A stretch of 64,000 bases of DNA, taken from Gymnogyps californianus (lineage: Eukaryota > Chordata > Aves > Accipitriformes > Cathartidae). The position numbers and the translations under genes were made by a program. Shown here piece after piece: positions 56,955 to 64,000 of this stretch. Positions within the stretch are counted from its first letter, which is position 1; every line of letters begins with the position of its first letter. The stretch is taken from assembly GCF_018139145.2 (NCBI RefSeq), contig NC_059482.1, positions 23,397,332-23,461,331 on the forward strand. Direction: 5' to 3'. The notes beneath the pieces are model-generated. The model saw nothing but the letters and a program-made list of their open reading frames with translations. It was not told where the DNA came from and searched no databases.

Positions 56955-59900
56955 ATGAAGGTCCTCCTTCTGCTCCTTCTCTCCCCACTCCAAGGTAGAC
57001 TGCCCCAACCGTGTCCTGCCCTGGGACGGTGAGCCAGGTTTGGGCTGCTGGAAGTAATTGGCAGCCCTAAAAAATTGGCTGGGGGGCACCGAGGAGCATT
57101 TGCAGCCGTGGCTTCCACAGAGGTGAAACGTCTCGTGGGCTGACGTGCCTCTGGTGGGGTCTCTGGGGCAGGATGGGTCCTTTCCAGGGAAAGGAGATGG
57201 TCTCCATCCATCCCTTCTGGGGACGGAGAGGTCCTCTGTCAGTCTCTGCCGATGTGGGTGGTGGCACGTGGGAGAGGGTGGCCCCAAGAGACGGGAGGTT
57301 CTGCTGCCCCAGGAGCTCTGGTGAATCCTCCCAGTGCGGCCGTGGGGACAGCGGGGAGGTGGCCGACGTCACGCAGCCCGTCCAGGACGGGGTTGGGATG
57401 ACCGGGGCAGAGACCCTAGCGTGCCACACACGACGGCTGCCACGGGGTGCGGTGTTTGCCGGGGGTGGCCGCCCCTCCGGCTGAACCGGTGTCTCTGTGC
57501 ACTTGTGCAACGCAGGGATGGGAGCCAGTAGCCGCCAGGAAGAGGACTTCCGCTTCTGCGGTGACCGAAACCAGACCCAGAACAGCTCCGTCATCTACGA
57601 GCACGGCCCCGCCACCATCTCCATCGAGAACACGGCCCAGGCGCTGATAATAAAAAGGCCCTTTTTGCCAAACAGGAGAAACTCTTACTACAAGTACAGC
57701 TTGCCCTCCGCTTTGGGCAGGTACCGCTTCTGCGTCTACTGGTTCAAGGCCAACAGGACCCTGAGGCTGGTGTACGGGAAGCAGAGCTTCCTCCTGGGGG
57801 GGACCCGTCCAGCAGCATCACCCGGGGGAAGGAGACTCAGAAGACTGAAAGAACCAGCATGTCCATCTTCAACGTGTCCTGCATCTCAAAGGGCGGGAAG
57901 AACACCTCCCTTGACAGCGCATCTGAGTACTTCTTCCCCGGTAAAGGCAATTCAATGTTATTTTAATGAAATAAAGGGTTCGTTTCATCCCCAGCCCATT
58001 CTCTAGCCATCAGCAGAGCATTGGTGGTGTCCCAGTATGTGCTACAGCATGATGATGTGAAGACACAGCTGAAGGGTGATGGAAGGGGATGTAGGTTTGC
58101 TTGAAGCAGCCCAGAGGCAGCCCCCGGTACCCAGGCTCCCTAGAGATGAAGATGGAGATTTTCAAAAATGTTTTGCCCCCTAAAATCCCGGGAAATTGTG
58201 TGCTTTGCAGAGGTCTCCAAGGGTCCTGTCTGCAATGCTAGGCACCTAGCTAGCCTCAGCCAGCCTGGTCCCGATGGCCTCGGTGGGAGCTGAGCTCTGG
58301 GTGGCTCGGAGAAGCCACAGGAGAAGCCCTCTGGGTTGGGGTCTCATCAGCTTCCTGGGCTTGGGGTCACCTTGAAGCCCTCTGCTTTCTGCTCCCACCA
58401 GGGCTGTGCCCGGCTGGTTCGGGGCACGGGGAAGCCAGCTCTGCCCATGCCTTTCATGGCGTTTCCTTTCATGTGCCCATCAGCCTCTCCAGAGAGCATG
58501 CCTGTCTGGGAGCAAGACGTGGAGGCACAGCTCACCACCTTGGACAGCCTCATCGCCCAGCCCCCGGCGCCGGCCACGGGAGCCACGGAGCAGCGGATGC
58601 TTCGGCGGTGAGTTCCCAGCTCGTGCCGTTCCCGCTGCCGCTGATGTGGTGCCCGCTGCATCCCACTCACTGCACCTCTTCCCCGCCAGCAAACTCGGGG
58701 AGCTGGAGAAGACGCTGGCCAAGGTGGAGCTCGAAGGGCAGAACCAGACCTTTGGGAAGGCCACCGTGCATGCGACCGTCCTGAGGGTCCAGCCCACGCA
58801 GGCTCCTCGGCACCTGGCCTTTGCTTCCCAAAGAGAGGTGGGTTCCTGGGCAGCCTACCCTGGTGGTCTTGGCCCACCGGCATCCTCTCCCAACCTCTCT
58901 CCTGACGAGTCTCTCCTTGCAGGAGGGCGGAGAGGTCCATGGGTTCGCGGTGGACCTGCCGAGCAGCCTGTTCGTGACGGCGAAGGAGAGGGAGGAGGTG
59001 GTGGAGCACAGGGTGCTCCTCATGGACATCAACAGCCAGACCATGTTCCAGGTAACACCCGTGCGCGTGGCATGGTGGGGTGTCCCCGGCGTGCCGGGGG
59101 CTCCGGTGGTACAGGGCAGCAGGGATGCCGCCCAGAGCAGGGTGCCGGTGCTCGCTCAGAGAAGGTGCTTCAAAGACGAGCTAGAAGCTGGATGGGGAAA
59201 GAGGCATGGGACCTCCTTCTTGACTCTCACCCGCTTCACGCCTGGCAGCTCTCCCTTCCCACGTTGCCACCGCTTCCTCTTCTTCTCCAACAGGATGAAA
59301 ACAGCAGCCACGTCCTGGGTGACAAGGTGGTCGGCATCTCACTGGTGGACACGGTGGTGGCCAACCTCTCCAACCCAGTGGTCCTCACTTTCTTCCACGA
59401 CCAGCTGCCGGTAGGTGGGGAAGCAATCTCATCGAACCTGATCTCACCAGGAATGGAGGGGCAAGGAGGGCTCAGGCCCTGCCAGCTTAGAGAGTGGTCA
59501 CAATCCAGCAGGTCCATGCCCTTGGCCTGCCTGTACAGGGTCTGCTACATCTTCTGGGGCTGTATCACGATCATGGCTTCACCGTGTGCACTGGCGGTGG
59601 CACTGCCTGCGCCTGTCCAGGAGGTGCTGCGCTGCAGATGTGTCACCTCCAGCACAATCTCCGGGGCTGGGGGACACTTTGAGTTAAAAGCCCCTTGGCT
59701 CATTCATGGCCCTGTCAGGCCATGTTCAGCTCAAAGCTGAACCTCTTGTTTGAAAAAAGGGACCTGGGAGGAGGTATCTGCTCCGGGAGCTGCCAAGAGA
59801 ACGGTCTCTGCCTGGAGCCCGCTCCCATGATACGGGATTTGTCTCCTGAGACCGTCTCGCCTCCTGCCCCATGTTCTCCCTGATCAAATGTGCTGGCCAG

Positions 59901-62900
59901 GCAACAAACCCCGGCTGCATCCTGATCAGGGCCTCTGCTTTTGTCATTGCAGAGGAACGTGACCCCTCTGTGCGTCTTCTGGCAGGAGGACACCTCCGGT
60001 GAGTGCTCCTGCACCTGGCTGTGAAGCCAGGCGCTGCCTTTGCTCCTTTTGCGGGGTACCACAGACCCGCTGGTAGGGGTAAAAGCCGCTCTGCACCTCC
60101 CTTGCTCCAGCTCCATCAACCTTTTCCCACGGGTTGATTTCAGGTTTTTCCCTCCATAGCTAACCTAAGAGCTTTCTCCCTCCTGAGGAATGGGTCCTGA
60201 TGCTGAGGGTGCTATCTGAGTGTGTGTGCTTAGCATGGGACAAGCTGGGACCCCCGCTTTTGTCCTCCCCCCTGCCACACCTTGCCCTGAAGATCCCCAA
60301 ACCCGAAGCAGATGTTCCTGCTGCTCACCAGACGCTCTCCCTTTCTCTTGCGCAGGCGGTTCCGGGAGCTGGGACAGCTACGGTTGTACAACAGCGACGG
60401 GGGGCAGCCAGACGGTCTGCAGATGCAACCACCTCACCTACTTTGCCGTGCTGATGGTGGGTAGCACCTTCCCACAGCTCTCGACGTCGTTCTCACCGGC
60501 TGTTCTTCCTCACCATCTCTCGTTCCTCCTTCTCCTCAGGTATCCTCCCCGGAGATTGCCTACATCCACAGGGATTACCTGAGTATCATAACCTACATCG
60601 GCTGCCTGATCTCAGCTTTGGCATCCATTTGCACCATCTTCTTCCTCTACTTCAGGTACAGTCTGACAGGTCACCCCACGCTCCCTGTCTGCATCCTGTC
60701 CATTGCCACTCCACCTGGGTGGGTGCAAGCTCTCCAAATGCAGTTGGTGGCCTGGCTAGAAGCATGATGAAGGAGCCATACTTGAAGAAAGCAGAGTTCT
60801 CTTCTCCAGAAAGCCACCCCCTTGGTCAGGTCTCCTGCAGGGCGCTCGAAAACACCGGCTGTTTTCAATGATTTTGGAAAATCAGCTTGGTGGTTGTTAC
60901 GGATCCGGCAAGCAGAAGCCTGCAAAGATCTTTCCAAGGGCCCAGTGGAGAACATGAGTGTCTTCTCCTGAGTCATGTCACTGATCCTACGTGGATGATT
61001 CAGAGCTGAAATGATGTCACTCCCTACCCGCCATGGCCTAGACTTGAAATGCAGGGTCAGCTGCAGGGACCTGAATTTGCACATGTAACGGGTGGTCCCA
61101 CCCCTGGGGTTAGGCTCTCAGCCCCTGACACCACCAGAGGGTCTCCTGGCTCTTCTGGCTGGGGCGAGTTGCCCCATGCGGCGCTGTGGGGTGTTGGTGG
61201 GGCACCGAGGATGCTCGCCAGGCATGGTGGTGAGGTCTCCCCGCCTCGATTCTGCAGAAGCAAGCAGCGAGACCAGATCACGAGCATGCACATCCACATG
61301 AACCTGCTGGGCGCCATCTTCCTCCTGGATGTCACCTTCCTCATCTCCGAGCACTTGGCTTCCAGCAGCAGCGAGGCGGTCTGCAGAGCCGGGGGGCTGT
61401 TCCTGCACTTCTCTCTCCTGAGCTGCCTCACCTGGATGGGCATCGAGGGCTACAACCTCTACCGGCTTGTGATCGAAGTCTTCAACGCCTACCATGACCA
61501 CTTGCTCCTCAAGCTCTGCCTGGTGGGCTGGGGTGAGCATGGGGGAGGCAGAGATGCCCTGAGGGCAGGGGCCACGGGGTGGAGGGGCACCCGGGTAGGT
61601 CTTTCCCACCGTATATGGTACCTGGATGGGGATGGAGATGTAGCTGTGGGGGAGCAGATGTCTGAAACCAGAGGGGTCTCTCTGTTGAGAGACTCAGTGG
61701 AGAAGGAGACTCAATGGCTGAGAGCAGAAGCTGGTGCTAGAGCAAGGGTGGGTCACCCTGGGGGTCACACAGCAAGGGAGGCATGTGAGAGCCACTGCTT
61801 GGGGTCTTTAGATAGTGATGGGATCCTCGCTTTCTGAAAGAAACATCCAGGACAGCCCAGAGAGATGGGCTTGATGCAGGAAGCACCCACGCATCTCTGC
61901 CGTGCTTTGGGCAGGAGGCTGCGGTAGGAAGATCTCATGATCTTTTGTGGCCTAAAATTCCACAGCCCTGGGAGAGCCCCGGCTGGCGTCGGCACAGCAC
62001 AGCTCGCTCCCGGGCCGGGGCTTACGCCAGGCGTCCTTGTTGCATGCTCCATTCTTGGAGCCCCCTTGGGAGGGAGGATGTTGGTTTGTATGCTATACGG
62101 GGAGAAAGGGGCAACAAGTCCTTCCAGCAGGTCCGAGGGCCAGGGACTAGGGCAGCCGCTTCACTCTGTTCTTGCCACCCAGGACTCCCCTTCTTCTGCG
62201 TGATGCTGATCTTCCTGGCTAGCTGGACGAACTATGGCCCCTTCTCCATTCCTGTCTATGAATCCGTTGGTGGCAAATCTACCAACGCAACCATGTAAGT
62301 CATGGGAAATGGGTTGCCTGGTCCCTGGTCTTAGATAAAGTCAACTGGCTAAACCTTCACCGTGTCCTACAGGCTTTCCTTAGCCCACCTCTGGCTTCTC
62401 TGGGGCTTTGTGCGGGGGGGGATCCCCCCTCCCTCTTTAACTAAGCTGGGCGCTGGGTTTGGACCACACCTTCGTGCTTCCCCCAACCCCTCCAACTCGT
62501 GTCCCCGTGGGACGACACAGCATAACCCTCGGCCCTTTCTCCTCCCTCCAGATGCTGGATCACGAGCCCCCTGATCCATAACGTCGTGAACGTGGGTTTC
62601 TTCAGCCTGGTGTTCCTCTTTAACTCGGTCATGCTGGGGGCCATGGTCCGGGAGATCCTGCGGCAGAACAAGAAAGGCCACAAGCTCAAGCATGTCCTAG
62701 CCCTCTTTGGGCTGAGCATCCTGCTGGGCATCCCCTGGGCGCTGGTCTTCTTCTCCTTCACCTCCGGCGTCTTCCGCCTCGTCTCCCTCTACATCTTCAC
62801 CATCATCAACTCCCTCCAAGGTGAGCCTGGGACGCCGGGCTCCTCCGAGGGCACCGGGGCTTTCACGGGGTATTGGTGGGGTGGTGAGAGGGTGCGAGCG

Positions 62901-63111
62901 GAGCCGTCCCTGGCAGGCTGGCTGGCTTGCTCTCGGCTGCTGTTGGTGCCTCGAGGGGGTTCACCCACCGTTCCTCCCTCCTCTCCCAGGTTTCCTCATC
63001 TTCCTCTGGTACTGGACCATGGTGCTGCAGGCGAGAAAGTCCCCTGACTCGCAGAGCAGCTCCGACAGCGTCAAACTGCAGCCCAACAGCAGCCAGAGCC
63101 ACCTCGGCTGA
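56955..63111 (+). CDS. ADGRG1: ADGRG1 (GPR56), adhesion G-protein-coupled receptor G1 (13 coding exons, one frame break)
   Basis: Adhesion GPCR that in mammals binds collagen III and transglutaminase 2 and acts in cortical development, myelination and lymphocytes. Coding exons: 56955-56994, 57516-57940, 58484-58607, 58690-58837, 58923-59051, 59294-59410, 59953-59998, 60356-60456, 60540-60655, 61258-61532, 62183-62294, 62552-62820, 62990-63111. Corrected length is 674 residues (human 693). Short signal peptide ([13 protein letters not shown]). The PLL domain begins [14 protein letters not shown] and has RFCVYW. A GAIN domain follows with a four-Cys GPS ending [13 protein letters not shown], predicted cleavage before T371. 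Seven helices include [11 protein letters not shown] in TM3 and PWALVFFSF in TM6. The tail [16 protein letters not shown] parallels human GPR56. One G is missing from the run 57796-57802. Confidence 0.96.
57796..57802 (+). other. ADGRG1: One-base loss in ADGRG1 PLL exon (G7 run)
   Basis: The exon reads [11 protein letters not shown] up to this run and then must shift by one base to continue [19 protein letters not shown] and IFNVSC. With eight G the exon becomes 426 nt, which joins correctly to the next exon; loss of two would also restore the frame but shortens the loop. Confidence 0.85.
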
Positions 63112-63656
63112 GCCCCGCAATGGCCGCGCCGCGCCGTGCCGGGGCTCCCCGCGCAGAGGATGGCCGCAGGAAGGACTGATGCCGTCCGCTTTGCTACCGC
63201 ATCCGCCTCGTAGGGCTGCTAGGAGCCCAGGGACCCGCAGCAGGGCCGGCTGCCCCGAGCCCCTCGCCTCTGCCGGCCCCCTCCCCAATTTTCCCACCCA
63301 CCGCATCCTGCTGGGCAGTGACACATCCCTTGGCTTGGCGTCCTTGGGGCAGGAGGGAGGGATGCTCACCCGGGCAGTGGGGGCTGCAGAAAGTGGAAGG
63401 GGAAGGGACAGGCTCCCCGGTGCCCCTGGACATCCCCTCCTGTGCCCCGAGGCCAGGGATGATGGGTGGGAAAGGCCCTATCTTCAGCCCTTGCTGGTGG
63501 TCACTGAGAGGGTCCTTCCCCAGTGACGACAGAATAACTCTGCCTCCACGACACCCTCTAGCAGCTGAAATAATCTATTTTTGTTATTTTGTTGAATGTA
63601 TATTTTTGGATGGTGTAGAAGTTTAATGAGCGCGCCCGCACACCAGACTTGTGCCC

Positions 63657-63662
63657 ATTAAA
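63657..63662 (+). terminator. ADGRG1: ADGRG1 poly(A) signal ATTAAA
   Basis: ATTAAA about 550 bp after the stop, followed by a GT-rich stretch as expected downstream of a cleavage site. Confidence 0.65.
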
Positions 63663-64000
63663 GTTGTTCCTGCTCGGAGCACGGCTCGCTGGGGTCTCTC
63701 TGCCGGGTGCGTTGGCGGGATCTCTGATGGGATCCATCCCTTGGCCGGGGTTGTCCCATCCCTGGGGCAGGACCCGGTGTTTCACCCTGTAGGATCGTGC
63801 TGAGCTGGGACCGGTAACGGCGCTCCCGGCAGAGCACCGGTACCCGGTGCCGTAGGGGTTGGGGTGATGGAGGGGGATGCTGCAGCTCGGGAAGTTGCTG
63901 CAGTCTCCGGGGACCATCACTGCCCAGTGAAGAGGGAGGCCGGTGGAGGATGGGAATCCGAAGAGGGAGACTTTGCAGGATGACAATCGCCTCCCTCGGT
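63663..64000. other. Sequence beyond ADGRG1
   Basis: The last 340 bp show no recognisable exon. In mammals ADGRG3 follows ADGRG1; no trace of it is visible before the window ends. Confidence 0.5.

Noticed and set aside
39898..63111. ADGRG5 and ADGRG1 as pseudogenes because of their frame breaks
   Set aside because: Each has one single-base break only, with all splice sites, cysteines and GPS motifs intact; the same type of error is seen in COQ9 and CCDC102A.

Overview
The window is vertebrate nuclear DNA, almost certainly from a bird. Three things point that way: a 5'-truncated CR1 LINE ending in the CR1 3' octamer repeat, a solo LTR of the avian ERVL type with a 5-bp target duplication, and very GC-rich, compact genes with short introns full of G/C minisatellites, as on avian microchromosomes. 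The gene order COQ9 - POLR2C - DOK4 - CCDC102A - ADGRG5 - ADGRG1 is that of human 16q13-q21. Gene names come from recognising the spliced proteins; no database search was run.

Layout: 1-2440 has no coding exon I recognise, but a splice donor on the minus strand next to COQ9 suggests the first exon of a head-to-head neighbour (CIAPIN1 in other vertebrates). COQ9 (+, 2553-10941) and POLR2C (+, 11184-19358) are tandem, with the COQ9 poly(A) signal only 184 bp before the POLR2C start codon. DOK4 (-, 25283-22448) and CCDC102A (-, 32740-28203) follow on the other strand, each behind a CpG-rich promoter region. A gap rich in minisatellites plus a dead CR1 element leads to two adhesion GPCR genes in tandem, ADGRG5 (+, 39898-44817) and ADGRG1 (+, 56955-63111). 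Between these two lie about 12 kb of repeats and the probable ADGRG1 CpG promoter (about 50540-51330). All six coding regions are complete from start to stop.

The genes do not form one pathway. COQ9 serves mitochondrial coenzyme Q synthesis, POLR2C is a core RNA polymerase II subunit, DOK4 is a PH/PTB adaptor of tyrosine-kinase signalling, CCDC102A is a coiled-coil protein, and ADGRG5/ADGRG1 are self-cleaving adhesion receptors that arose by tandem duplication.

Two cautions. First, four of the six genes carry five single-base reading-frame breaks, four of them 1-bp losses and one a 1-bp gain, with splice phases that only balance if each is corrected. They look like consensus errors, not gene death. 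Second, the many long open frames in repeat arrays are compositional. I found no previously undescribed gene system. The most unusual structures are two perfect long inverted repeats in and just upstream of DOK4, and a roughly 780-bp array of TTTTAGGG-like units between the two receptors.
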